Of a stretch of 64,000 bases of DNA, positions 7,573 through 16,340 are shown one piece after another. The stretch comes from Desulfothermus sp964427155 (GTDB lineage Bacteria; Desulfobacterota; Desulfovibrionia; Desulfovibrionales; Desulfothermaceae). How positions within the stretch are numbered: the stretch's first letter is position 1; every line of letters starts with the position of its first letter. Under the pieces are notes generated by a model. That model was not told where the DNA came from. It saw only the letters and a list, made by a program, of their open reading frames with translations, and did not search any database. The DNA lies in assembly GCA_964427155.1 (NCBI GenBank), contig CAYRSC010000020.1, positions 1 to 64,000 on the forward strand, read 5' to 3'. Both the position numbers and the translations under genes were made by a program.

Positions 7573-8521
7573 CCCCATAGACATAATAGAGGTACTGGCC
7601 AAAAATGTAAAGACCACCAGAAATCCTTTTGGGTTAAATACCTCCAGGACAAACACCTGGTACAAACTCCTGGGGCTAAAAGAAGAAGGCGAGTATCTCC
7701 TCTTTACTGGTCTTATGTATCAAATGCTCCCCTATATTGAGGCCGCCACTTCTCAGATGGAACGACTGGAATATAAGAAGATATCCAACTATACTAGGTT
7801 ATTCAAGTATGTCCCTTCTTTCTTTACTGCAAGATCTCTGGATTCCCTTATATCCAAAGAGGAAAAAGACCTGTCCACAGAGATATTAAAAAACATCACC
7901 TCCCTTCTCTCCTACTCTGAAGTAGATTTTTTCTATAGACAAGACCTGGATTTCTACAGTGGAATACTCCTCTATGACCTGGGAGACATAGAGGCCTTTA
8001 AAGAACACGCCTCATTTGTATGTAATAAACTCCGAGAGAACAACATTCAAAAGCTCATAACTGTGGATCCCCACACCACCTATGCCCTGAAGGTGCTCTA
8101 TCCCAGATATGTGGGAGAGGTCTTTGAGGTGAAGACATATCTGGAACTCATTAAAGTTGAGGGAAAGGGTCCCAAGAGTGTAATGCTACACGACCCCTGT
8201 TTTTATGGGAGATATCTAAAGATATCCAACGTGCCCCGGGCCCTGCTCAGGGACCTGGAGATAGAGGTGGAGGACATCCCCTATAATGGAGCCTTTACCC
8301 ATTGTTGTGGTGGTCCTGCAGAATCTATATCTCCTTCCCTTTCCCGAGAGGTGAGAGAAAGAAGATTCCAGGAACTCAGCCACAATGGCTCCACCATCGT
8401 CACCATGTGTCCCATCTGTCTTGCAAATCTAAAAAAGGCCACATCCAATATTGAAGATATATCCATTCTTTTAATGGAGGCCAGGGGAAAAAACAATAAA
8501 AAAGCAAAGGAGGTTTCATGA
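7565..8521 (+). CDS. hdrB: HdrB-like CCG-domain protein with one degenerate CCG
   Basis: The 318-residue protein is the HdrB-type subunit that would hold the disulfide-reducing non-cubane cluster. Its C-terminal CCG domain is complete: HDPCFYGRY, FTHCCGGPAES and TMCPICLANLKKA (~220-300). In the N-terminal half the place where HdrB has CCG before a PLYDLGD-like motif reads YSGILLYDLGD, so the first cysteine pair is lost. Only one of the two clusters found in methanogen HdrB can therefore form. The gene overlaps hdrC by 8 bp and the downstream DsrE gene by 4 bp. Confidence 0.8.
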   Translation: MFNPIDIIEVLAKNVKTTRNPFGLNTSRTNTWYKLLGLKEEGEYLLFTGLMYQMLPYIEAATSQMERLEYKKISNYTRLFKYVPSFFTARSLDSLISKEEKDLSTEILKNITSLLSYSEVDFFYRQDLDFYSGILLYDLGDIEAFKEHASFVCNKLRENNIQKLITVDPHTTYALKVLYPRYVGEVFEVKTYLELIKVEGKGPKSVMLHDPCFYGRYLKISNVPRALLRDLEIEVEDIPYNGAFTHCCGGPAESISPSLSREVRERRFQELSHNGSTIVTMCPICLANLKKATSNIEDISILLMEARGKNNKKAKEVS

Positions 8522-8886
8522 GCAAACAGGAAAAAATAGTCTATATCCTCACTTATGCAGGGGAAGACCCTGAAAGGGCAACATTCCCCTTTACCCTTGC
8601 CACAGGTGCCCTTACCATGGATGTACAGGCCACCATTGTGCTCCAGGGGCCTGCAGTATTTATAGCAAAAAAAGGATATGCAGAACACGTTGCCGCCTGT
8701 GGACTCACTCCCCTAAAGACCCTGCTGGATACCTTTCTGGAAATGGGGGGGAAACTCCTGGTATGTCAACCCTGTATAAATGAGAGAAAGATAGATGTTT
8801 CAGACCTTATAGACAAGGCAATCCCCACTGGTGCAGGGGGGGTAACACAGGAAATCCTGGAGGCCCATGCCACCCTAGTATATTGA
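8518..8886 (+). CDS. DsrE-family sulfur transfer protein
   Basis: The 122-residue protein has the DsrE/DsrF fold: IVYILTYAGEDPERATFPF at the N-terminus and the cysteine motif LLVCQPCINERKI (~residue 80) where DsrE-type proteins carry their persulfide. DsrE-type proteins exchange sulfane sulfur with TusA. Its ATG overlaps the hdrB stop (ATGA). It is the last gene of the operon that begins with the two TusA-like genes, so the operon is framed by a sulfur-carrier pair. Confidence 0.82.
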   Translation: MSKQEKIVYILTYAGEDPERATFPFTLATGALTMDVQATIVLQGPAVFIAKKGYAEHVAACGLTPLKTLLDTFLEMGGKLLVCQPCINERKIDVSDLIDKAIPTGAGGVTQEILEAHATLVY

Positions 8887-8914
8887 TGGCATGGCCTTAG
8901 AAAGCCCTATCAAA

Positions 8915-8957
8915 GGGAGGACGGCCATAGACTCCCCATCCCCTGGGCCGCCCTCCC
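8915..8957 (+). terminator. Large hairpin between convergent genes
   Basis: GGGAGGACGGCC (8915-8926) pairs with GGCCGCCCTCCC (8946-8957), 11 of 12 positions matching, around a 19-nt loop. It lies exactly between the convergent dsrE-like and chlI genes. There is no T-tract on either side, so it is at best a weak or factor-assisted bidirectional terminator. Confidence 0.4.
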
Positions 8958-9965
8958 TCACTTCCCTCTAGTTATATCCACCTCCTCAAAGGGGGACCTC
9001 CTCATCCTATGGGGCAGGGCCAAAAGAGAGGCCTTTTCCACATCCTCCTCTTCCACCCATTCTCGTCCATTATATGCAGCCAGGGCCTTAGCGGCCTTTA
9101 ACATCACAATATCTGCCCTATGACCATCCACCTCCATCTCCAGGCATCTGGAGATAATGGATACCAAAAGTTCTCTGCTAATCTCTACCCTGGGATAGAG
9201 GTGAATTGCCTTCTCTATCCTCTCTCTAAGACGATTTTGTTCCCTTTCCCAACTTTTACAAAAGCTCCAGGGGTCTGCCTCAAAGGCCAGCCTCCTCTCC
9301 ACTATTTCTATCCTCTTTTCCATCTCCTCCACCGAGGACACATTAACACACAAACCAAACCTATCCAGGAGCTGGGGCCTGAGTTCCCCTTCTTCTGGAT
9401 TCATGGTCCCCACCAATACAAAACGAGAGGGATGAGAAAAGGATATCCCTTCCCTCTCAATGGTGTTTACTCCCATGGCGGCACAGTCCAATAATATATC
9501 CACAATATGGTCTTCAAGGAGATTTATCTCATCCACATATAGTATTCCCCGATGGGCATCAGCGAGAATCCCAGGTTGAATACGTCTCATCCCCTTCCTC
9601 AGGGCATATTCCATATCCAGGCTCCCAACCACCCTATCCTCAGTCACTCCCAGGGGAAGCTCCACCACCTTCACCCTGCGAGTAATTATATGAATCTCTT
9701 CTTCCTCTCCCTCTCCCAATACCTTGCGAGATTCTCTATAAACATCCATCTCTGTATCTGGAGAGAGGTTGAATGGGTCCCCATCTATCACCCTGATAGA
9801 TGGGAGTATATCCACCAGGGACCTAACCACTGTGGATTTACCTGTTCCCCTCTCACCCCTTATAAGCACACCAGATATGGAGGGGTCTATCACATTTAAT
9901 AGAAGGGCCAATTTCATCATATCCTGGCCCACAATTGCACAAAAGGGATATAATGACCTTTTCAT
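8958..9965 (-). CDS. ChlI/BchI-type AAA+ metal chelatase ATPase
   Basis: This 335-residue AAA+ ATPase matches the I subunit of magnesium/cobalt chelatases. It opens YPFCAIVGQDMMKLALLL, followed by Walker A GERGTGKSTVVRS (~37), the family insert, Walker B ILYVDEINLLEDH (~140) and NPEEGELRPQLLDRFGL. The subunit drives metal insertion by a separate large catalytic subunit. Its ATG overlaps the stop codon of the ChlD-type gene upstream. Since the operon is headed by a cobalamin riboswitch, cobalt insertion into the corrin ring is the more likely job. No cobN/chlH-like catalytic subunit lies in the window. Confidence 0.85.
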   Translation of the reverse strand: MKRSLYPFCAIVGQDMMKLALLLNVIDPSISGVLIRGERGTGKSTVVRSLVDILPSIRVIDGDPFNLSPDTEMDVYRESRKVLGEGEEEEIHIITRRVKVVELPLGVTEDRVVGSLDMEYALRKGMRRIQPGILADAHRGILYVDEINLLEDHIVDILLDCAAMGVNTIEREGISFSHPSRFVLVGTMNPEEGELRPQLLDRFGLCVNVSSVEEMEKRIEIVERRLAFEADPWSFCKSWEREQNRLRERIEKAIHLYPRVEISRELLVSIISRCLEMEVDGHRADIVMLKAAKALAAYNGREWVEEEDVEKASLLALPHRMRRSPFEEVDITRGK

Positions 9966-11809
9966 AGCCTCTCCTTTATTGCCTCAAGCAGATTGTCCGC
10001 CCTTAACTCCTCCAGTCTGAAATAACTGGCCCCAAGGTATTGGGCCAGCACCTTTCCCATCTGTAATTGCACCACTGCCTCCTCCTCTGTATCTATAACC
10101 AGATACTTCACCTCTCCCTCTTCCCTCATGAGGGAAGAGACCTTTTTCATCTCCTCCCAGGGATCTGCCCCATACACAGAGACATTATTCTTCCCATCTG
10201 TGATTACTATTACAATGGGACGAAGAGAGGGGTCCTTTATCCTCTGGGACCTTACCAGTTCCCTTGCGCTTATAAGGCCCTTCACCAGAGGGGTCCTCCC
10301 CCCCACAGGGAGAGACGACAACATCCTGGCAGCCATTTCCACAGAACGGGTGGGGGGAAGATTTAACCTTGCCCCCCTCCCCCTAAAGGAGATCATTGCC
10401 ACCCTGTCACGCTTCTGATAGGCGTCTAGCAAAAGGGAGAGGATGGCCCCCTTGGTGGCCACCATACGAGAGCGGGCCCCCATTGAACCACTTGCATCCA
10501 CTACAAACACAAGGAGATTCCCCGATTTCTTTTCCCTTATCTTTCTATGGAGATCAGAGGGGAAGATGGTGATGGCCATCTCTGACCTCTTCTCCCTGAA
10601 AACCTGGTATGGAATTGCGGCACGGATTGTTGCATCCAAGGCAATATCTCTAAACACCCCAGTAGGTCTGGCCCTCACATACCTTCCCTGGATTAAACAG
10701 GTGTATGTGCGAGACCGTCTTCCAGATCCCTTTCGCATCCTTTTGTCCCTAGGACTGCTGATCCTCTTTACCCTAAAGAGGTCCCCCACTTCAAAAACCT
10801 GGTCTTCAGGGAGAGGAAGCCCCTTTGTATTCCCTCCCCCCTCTTCATCTCCTCTCCCTCTTTCTCCTCCTCCAGGGAGATCTTCTCTTCCCTTGGTTAA
10901 AGGAGCACTTGAATCCTCACCCCTTCCCCTTGGGGGGGAGGGAGGTCCTTTTTTCACCGGGGGAGTAGAAATAGGGGTGTTCTTCTTAGAAGGGCCTCTT
11001 TTCCTGTGGAGAAGCACAAGGGGGGCTATCCTGATCACATGGGACTGGCTCACCTCATGAGAGCCCCTAAAGGCGGCATATGCCCGGGCAGTCTCTGCCA
11101 TTACAATGTCTGCCCTATGTCCTTCTACCCTATTCTCCACACAAATATTAGTTATAAGTCCCTTTATATCTCTGGAGAGTGAAACCGAGCTTAATCTCTC
11201 TCTTGCCATAAGTATCCTGTGATGAAGCAAGGAGTGAGAGCGCTCAAACAACCTGGCAAAAGAGTAGGGATCCTTATCATGGGCCTGTCTTCTCTCCAAT
11301 ATCTTTATCCTCTTTTCCTTATCCTTCTCTCCCCTTACCTGGATACACAACCCAAACCTATCCAAAAAGTGTGGCCCCACTTCCCCCTCTTCTGGATTCA
11401 TGGTCCCAATAAGAATAGGTCTGTGCCCATGAGAAGAGGAGAGCTTCCAGAAGAGATAATCCATTAGGTGTTCCTCCAGAAGGTTTACCTCATCCACATA
11501 TATCACCCTCTCTCCCTTTCCTGTAAGCAACCCCTGAACCCATCTCATCTCTCCCTTCCTCAATGCCTCTTCCCAATCCAGATAACCCCTTAGTGCTTCA
11601 ATATCTGTGGAGAGTGGAATGGTCACCACCTTCAGAGAGGGAAGGATCCATGGAAGAGATCTCACCAGCGTGGACTTTGCGGTCCCCTTTTCCCCTTTTA
11701 TGAGGACCCCTGAGATACAGGGATTTATTAGGGCTAATATGAGAGCGAGTTTCAGTTCTTTCTGTCCCACCACCCCACAAAAGGGATATGTCCCCTTTCT
11801 CATGTCCAT
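9962..11809 (-). CDS. ChlD/BchD-type chelatase subunit with AAA+ and VWA domains
   Basis: The 615-residue protein combines an N-terminal AAA+ domain (~1-265; Walker A GEKGTAKSTLVRS, Walker B VIYVDEVNLLEEH), a Pro/Gly/charged linker (~270-345) and a C-terminal von Willebrand A domain (~425-615) with the MIDAS motif VFVVDASGSMGA. This is the layout of the D subunit that docks the ATPase ring on the catalytic chelatase. ATG codons at 11809 and 11803 are both possible starts. It follows a cobalamin riboswitch and its terminator, so the chlD-chlI pair should be shut off when cobalamin is plentiful. Confidence 0.87.
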   Translation of the reverse strand: MDMRKGTYPFCGVVGQKELKLALILALINPCISGVLIKGEKGTAKSTLVRSLPWILPSLKVVTIPLSTDIEALRGYLDWEEALRKGEMRWVQGLLTGKGERVIYVDEVNLLEEHLMDYLFWKLSSSHGHRPILIGTMNPEEGEVGPHFLDRFGLCIQVRGEKDKEKRIKILERRQAHDKDPYSFARLFERSHSLLHHRILMARERLSSVSLSRDIKGLITNICVENRVEGHRADIVMAETARAYAAFRGSHEVSQSHVIRIAPLVLLHRKRGPSKKNTPISTPPVKKGPPSPPRGRGEDSSAPLTKGREDLPGGGERGRGDEEGGGNTKGLPLPEDQVFEVGDLFRVKRISSPRDKRMRKGSGRRSRTYTCLIQGRYVRARPTGVFRDIALDATIRAAIPYQVFREKRSEMAITIFPSDLHRKIREKKSGNLLVFVVDASGSMGARSRMVATKGAILSLLLDAYQKRDRVAMISFRGRGARLNLPPTRSVEMAARMLSSLPVGGRTPLVKGLISARELVRSQRIKDPSLRPIVIVITDGKNNVSVYGADPWEEMKKVSSLMREEGEVKYLVIDTEEEAVVQLQMGKVLAQYLGASYFRLEELRADNLLEAIKERL

Positions 11810-11826
11810 AGATAACCCTCCCTACT

Positions 11827-11865
11827 AAAAAAAATCCCCGGACCATTGATCTGATCCAGGGATTT
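11827..11865 (-). terminator. Rho-independent terminator of the cobalamin riboswitch
   Basis: On the minus strand AAATCCCTGGA (11865-11855) pairs with TCCGGGGATTT (11842-11832) and is followed by a run of T to 11827. It lies between the riboswitch aptamer and the chelatase genes, the position expected of an expression platform that stops transcription when cobalamin is bound. Confidence 0.85.
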
Positions 11866-11896
11866 CCCGTCTTTATCCCCTTACCCATTCTCTCTT

Positions 11897-12063
11897 TCAT
11901 CAGGCAGGTCTTCTGACTCCAGGATCTTCCTACTCTCCACGCCTTCCCGCCAGATATAATAGCAGTGGCTCTTTGTGGATTTCGTCCCCTGTCACAGCGG
12001 CGGGCCCGTGCCAGATTCTCACTGGCTTCCCTTTTAAGCCCATTGGGCACCTGAGCTTTTAAA
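11897..12063 (-). promoter_or_regulatory. Cobalamin riboswitch
   Basis: Read on the minus strand the element contains the conserved cobalamin-riboswitch blocks in order: AGCTCAGGTGCCC, GGGAAGCCAGTGAGAATCTG, GCACGGGCCCGCCGCTGTGA, the B12-box segment GCCACTGC, GGCGGGAAGGC and the closing GAGTCAGAAGACCTGCC. This matches the aptamer that represses cobalamin synthesis or uptake genes. It precedes the ChlD/ChlI chelatase operon and a clear terminator, which argues for transcriptional control. Confidence 0.93.
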
Positions 12064-12142
12064 GGGGGATATATCTCATTTCTCCTCTAACGTCCACATA
12101 AAACACCTCTTCTCCTCTACCAATCCCTCCTTATAGGCCCTT

Positions 12143-12889
12143 CTATTCCAGGGTCCGGGCAACCACCACCACAGCCACATCCCTGGCCCCTGCCTGCAAG
12201 AGCACGTGAGTGCATTCCCTTAATGTGGCACCTGTGGTATAGACATCGTCCACCAAAAGGACCCTCTTCCCTTTCACCAACTCCTCCCTACCTATAAACG
12301 CCCCCCTTACATTTTTGAGACGCTCTCTCCTGGGCAAACCCACCTGAGGAGGGGTCTCTCTAATACGGATAAGGGCATGGGAATGTATGGGGGCCACGGC
12401 CTTTTTCTTGAATACCTTGCCTATTTCCAGGGCCTGATTAAATCCCCGTCTCCTGAGTCTCTCCTGGTGAAGGGGAACCGCTACCACCATATCCACCTCC
12501 AGTCCAAGTTTACAGTAGGCAGTAAACAAAAAATCCTGGAGGATACTCAGGAGGGAAAAATCTGCCCTATATTTAAATCTTCCAATCATCTCCTTTAATA
12601 TCCCCTTATAGCCTCCCCAGAAAGAGAGTCCCTTCCAGGGAGGAGGAGACGAGAGGCACCCAATACACACATCTACTCCCTCTAACACCATCCCACACCT
12701 TCTACATACCTGCTCCCCTGCCCTCATCTCCCCCATACATCTCTCACACAGCCACCCCTCTTTGAGGGGGGAGGAGCAAGCATAACACCTCCTTAGAGAG
12801 AAGGGAGAGCAAATATCCTTAAAGGATGGCACCTTCCTGAAAAAATGGATTAAAAAGTCTCTCCTCATGTACTGTGGTAGCAGGACCAT
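12143..12889 (-). CDS. comF: ComF-family phosphoribosyltransferase-like protein
   Basis: The 248-residue protein has the N-terminal zinc-ribbon cysteines of ComF (RRCYACSSPL, WLCERCMGEM, QVCRRCGM, CIGCLSSP at ~33-80) and a C-terminal phosphoribosyltransferase domain with the PRPP-binding motif VLLVDDVYTTGATL (~215). ComF proteins act in DNA uptake and in single-stranded-DNA handling. The start overlaps the end of the upstream MBL-hydrolase gene by 71 bp; a second ATG at 12868 would still overlap and neither has a clear ribosome-binding site. Confidence 0.88.
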   Translation of the reverse strand: MVLLPQYMRRDFLIHFFRKVPSFKDICSPFSLRRCYACSSPLKEGWLCERCMGEMRAGEQVCRRCGMVLEGVDVCIGCLSSPPPWKGLSFWGGYKGILKEMIGRFKYRADFSLLSILQDFLFTAYCKLGLEVDMVVAVPLHQERLRRRGFNQALEIGKVFKKKAVAPIHSHALIRIRETPPQVGLPRRERLKNVRGAFIGREELVKGKRVLLVDDVYTTGATLRECTHVLLQAGARDVAVVVVARTLE

Positions 12890-13454
12890 GACCTGAATAG
12901 ATTATGGTCTCCCCAGGAAGGGTAAAGACCTTCTCCTTTACCGAGGAAATAAGTTCCTCAAGGCTACCTCCAGGAAAGTCTGTCCTCCCAATTGACCTTT
13001 GAAAAATGAGATCACCGGAAAAGAGCATCCTGGATTCGGGAAAATAAAAGGACAAACTACCTGGGGTATGACCAGGGGTGGAGAGGATATGACATGTCTC
13101 CCCCAGCCAGGTAACCTCTCCTTCTGATATAGGGGAATATTCAAAGGGGGGAACCTTGGGGAATCCCATGAGACCCCCTCCTCCTCCCACCTGCGCCCTG
13201 AGGAGAAAGTCATCCTTTTCACTGGCAAGGATAGGGGCACCTGTTTCCTGGGACAGAGACTTATTCCCCAGGATATGATCAAAGTGAAAATGGGTATTCA
13301 GGATATAGACTAGCGAGAGTCTATTCTTTTTTAAGAAGTTTATTACCTGAGCTGGATCTCCTCCTGGGTCTATCACCAGAGCATCTTCACGATTGTGGAC
13401 CACAAAGCAATTGGTCTGAAGAGGACCTAAGGGAAAACATGAAACCTTAAGCAT
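12819..13454 (-). CDS. MBL-fold metallo-hydrolase (glyoxalase II-like)
   Basis: This 211-residue protein has the metallo-beta-lactamase metal ligands in THFHFDHILGN (~58), STPGHTPGSLSFY (~130) and YSGHGPATT (~187), with a typical FPLGPLQTNCFV start. Such small cytoplasmic members are usually hydroxyacylglutathione-hydrolase-like thioester hydrolases; the substrate cannot be read from the sequence. The ATG at 13454 follows GGAGGAATATTG and overlaps the nitroreductase stop codon, so the two genes and comF form one minus-strand operon. Confidence 0.87.
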   Translation of the reverse strand: MLKVSCFPLGPLQTNCFVVHNREDALVIDPGGDPAQVINFLKKNRLSLVYILNTHFHFDHILGNKSLSQETGAPILASEKDDFLLRAQVGGGGGLMGFPKVPPFEYSPISEGEVTWLGETCHILSTPGHTPGSLSFYFPESRMLFSGDLIFQRSIGRTDFPGGSLEELISSVKEKVFTLPGETIIYSGHGPATTVHEERLFNPFFQEGAIL

Positions 13455-13960
13455 CAATATTCCTCCAAAATAAGTTCGTTTAGGGGTTTTCTAGTGGAAC
13501 TTCCCCCCTTGGCAGGATGACCAAAGGCAATCACTGCCATGAGTTCATACCTATCCCTATCCACTCCCACGATAGAAAGGACCTCATCTGCCCTATTCAA
13601 TATCTCTCCCAGCCATACCCCTCCAAGCCCCAGGGCGTGAATGGCCAGAAGCATGTTCTGAATGCACGCCCCAATGGCCTGATAATCCTTGGTGGAATTG
13701 TACATCACCTCTCTATCTATAAGCACCACTATCAGCACAGGAGCACCCAGGATTATCCTGGAGTACTTGGTACATGAGGCAATGGCCTCCTTTTTCTTAC
13801 GGTCCCTTGAGACCAATACAAACCGCCAAGGTTGGTTATTGAGACCACTGGGGGCCCACCTCCCAGCCTCCAGGATGGTCTCTATGGCCTCTCTCTCTAC
13901 ATCCTCTTCTGTAAATTTTCTTATACTTCTTCTCTCCCTTATGGCCTTAAGGACTTCCAT
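13454..13960 (-). CDS. Nitroreductase-family flavoprotein
   Basis: The 168-residue protein has the nitroreductase FMN-binding start IRERRSIRKFTEEDV, then AGRWAPSGLNNQPWRFV (~33) and the later GLGGVWLGEI (~112) and AFGHPAKG (~148). These proteins bind FMN and reduce nitro, quinone or flavin substrates with NAD(P)H; the physiological substrate is unknown here. It heads the operon with the MBL hydrolase and comF. Confidence 0.9.
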   Translation of the reverse strand: MEVLKAIRERRSIRKFTEEDVEREAIETILEAGRWAPSGLNNQPWRFVLVSRDRKKKEAIASCTKYSRIILGAPVLIVVLIDREVMYNSTKDYQAIGACIQNMLLAIHALGLGGVWLGEILNRADEVLSIVGVDRDRYELMAVIAFGHPAKGGSSTRKPLNELILEEY

Positions 13961-14093
13961 ACACTTTATCCCCCTGTTTTCCCCTTGAAGGTTAGAAAAA
14001 ACTACATCTTTTCATGATAGTAGACAATATCTAAAAAACATATTATTTTTTCAGAAAAATTACAAGTGCATCCCCGGGGGGCCATGGTATCAG

Positions 14094-16340
14094 ATGTTTG
14101 AAATAACCCATCCTTTAGAGGAACTTCTTCTAAACCGCAGAGAGATTGAAGGTCATCTCTCCACCATACTCCCCTTTAAGCGATTATGTATATACCACAT
14201 TGAGGAAGAAGACCTATTAAAGTCGTCTCCCTGGGTATATCTTCCAGAGGAGGGAAAGCTCTTTCTCCCCTTGAAGATAAAGGGAGAGACAGGGTGTATG
14301 TTATATCTGGAAGGTATAGGCAGGGAGGTGGATAATGGGGTATTCTCTCTCCTACCCCGCATTGTGAATCTTATCCTGGAGAATACTGAACTTAGGAGAC
14401 AGTCCCAGCGGGATATGCTCTGCGGGGCTTATAATCTATACACCTTTATCCAGAAGATAGAATATCACATAGAAGAGTTTGTTTCCCTAATAGGCAAGAC
14501 CCCATCCCCCCTCCTTCCTGAAAACGGGGAGATTGGAGGAGGTGAATCCTTCTTGGGGGCAATTAAGATAAGGGGAATAGAGGAGGCCTCTACCTCCCTG
14601 GGGCTGGAGAGGATACGCTCCCTCCTCTCAAGGGTGTATAAGGTAATTTCCAGTTATCTCGGTGGACGTGGTTATATTGGATTTCGTCCCATGGAGACCT
14701 TTTATATATATGTAAGAGGTGGCAGGGGGGAATGGGAAAGGTCCTTGAGTGGATTAAAAACCCATCTTGAAAAATCCATTCCATGGGAAGAAGAGATCCT
14801 TACCCCTCATATCTCCCTTACCTATCTTTCCTATCCAAAGGACCTAGATGGGGCCACCCTCAAGCTATCGCCCCACAAGATAGCCCTCCACCTTATAGCC
14901 ATGTGTGATCAGGCCCTTCAGATAATGGCCAGCACCACGCCCAAACTGAACTTCTTCCCTGTAAAGGAGACCATACGATGGGCAGGTAAAGTAACCAGGG
15001 TAATGGAGGACAATGCTCTGGTTATAAACCTTGGGAAAGAGATGGGGATACGAGTGGGCACATACTTTGGCGTCATAGACAGGGGAAAGCCTATTCCCGT
15101 GGACAGAGAGGACCTCTCGTTACTCCTAAAAGGGGAAGTAGTGGTTATTCACTGCAAAAGGGGCTCTTCACTGGCTGAGACCTTATTCCTGAAAGACCCC
15201 AGAAACCCAATAAGGGAAGGGGATAAACTCATCCTTTTAAGAGATGAAGAGGTATGTATTCATCAATTGACATTGCCTACAAATCCAAGATGTTGCCTGC
15301 AGATGCCCCAGTTTATAAACGCCTTCTATACCATGTGTAACCATTATAAGCACTTTGCCCTGTTACTCATAAAAGACACCAGGCCCCATCCAGCTACAGA
15401 CGTGGAAGGGATAGTGGAAGGGCTTTGTGAGAAGGCAGTACTCATGGGAAGATATGGTACAGAAGGATATATTCTGCTCTTTCCAGAGATAAACATCTGC
15501 CGTGATCATCCCCTATATCTAGATCTCCAACAGAGACTCCTCTCTCTTCCCCATCTAGTTGCAGGGATAAGTAATTATCCCTGTTTGAATTTTAGCAGAT
15601 ATGAAACCATCTCCCATGCCAGATCTGCCCTGGAACACGCATCTCTCCTATCTCCTCCAAAGATAGCCATATTTGATTCCATCACTCTAACCCTAAAAGG
15701 GGATAGGGCATTCTTAAAGGGGGATATACTATCTGCTATCTCAGAATATAAGGCGGCCCTGGGACTGGATAGAGAAAACCTTATTGCCAGAAATTCCCTG
15801 GGGATCTGTTATGCCCACCTGGGTCAAATGGATAAGGCCATAAGAGAGTTTAAGAGACTTATCTCTAGGGAAGAAAATCTTACCTATCTCTATAATCTGG
15901 CCTCCCTCTATATAAAAATCAATAACCATGAAAAGGCAGAAAAACTCCTATTGAAGTGCCTTGAATTAGACCCCTCACACCTATATACCCTCATTAGATT
16001 GGGGAAACTATGTGAACTCAAAGGAGATATGGAGGGGGCAAAAAAGTGGTACCAGAAGATATTCCCCTCCTCCTATCCCCCAATACTCAGGTATCTGGCT
16101 AGCCTCTCTATAAGAGAGGGGGATATCTCCACTGCCCAGGAATACCTGGAGGAGGCAATAACCTTAAACCCCATGGATGCTGAATCTATATTTATGTTAG
16201 GGAAAATATACCTTGAACACAAACAGGATAAGGATACCGCCATCTCCCTTATCCAGAAAAGCGTTGAACTCAGACCAGATAAGATCCCCTATAGACAACT
16301 CCTATCTTCCCTGGACTCCAGCCATAACCAAAAATTTTAG
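14094..16340 (+). CDS. Tandem degenerate GGDEF domains plus TPR protein
   Basis: The 748-residue protein is unusual. A GAF-like N-terminus (~1-100) leads to DMLCGAYNLYTFIQKIE (~103), the position of DxLTGLxNRR in GGDEF domains, but the catalytic loop reads FRPMETFYIYV, so cyclase activity is lost. A middle beta-rich segment (~300-390) precedes a second GGDEF-like region whose signature reads GRYGTEGYILLFPE (~460). The C-terminus (~540-745) carries about five TPR repeats, for example GDILSAISEYKAALGL. It likely acts as a scaffold or nucleotide-binding regulator. It reads toward the unusual dnaA gene 260 bp downstream. Confidence 0.65.
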   Translation: MFEITHPLEELLLNRREIEGHLSTILPFKRLCIYHIEEEDLLKSSPWVYLPEEGKLFLPLKIKGETGCMLYLEGIGREVDNGVFSLLPRIVNLILENTELRRQSQRDMLCGAYNLYTFIQKIEYHIEEFVSLIGKTPSPLLPENGEIGGGESFLGAIKIRGIEEASTSLGLERIRSLLSRVYKVISSYLGGRGYIGFRPMETFYIYVRGGRGEWERSLSGLKTHLEKSIPWEEEILTPHISLTYLSYPKDLDGATLKLSPHKIALHLIAMCDQALQIMASTTPKLNFFPVKETIRWAGKVTRVMEDNALVINLGKEMGIRVGTYFGVIDRGKPIPVDREDLSLLLKGEVVVIHCKRGSSLAETLFLKDPRNPIREGDKLILLRDEEVCIHQLTLPTNPRCCLQMPQFINAFYTMCNHYKHFALLLIKDTRPHPATDVEGIVEGLCEKAVLMGRYGTEGYILLFPEINICRDHPLYLDLQQRLLSLPHLVAGISNYPCLNFSRYETISHARSALEHASLLSPPKIAIFDSITLTLKGDRAFLKGDILSAISEYKAALGLDRENLIARNSLGICYAHLGQMDKAIREFKRLISREENLTYLYNLASLYIKINNHEKAEKLLLKCLELDPSHLYTLIRLGKLCELKGDMEGAKKWYQKIFPSSYPPILRYLASLSIREGDISTAQEYLEEAITLNPMDAESIFMLGKIYLEHKQDKDTAISLIQKSVELRPDKIPYRQLLSSLDSSHNQKF

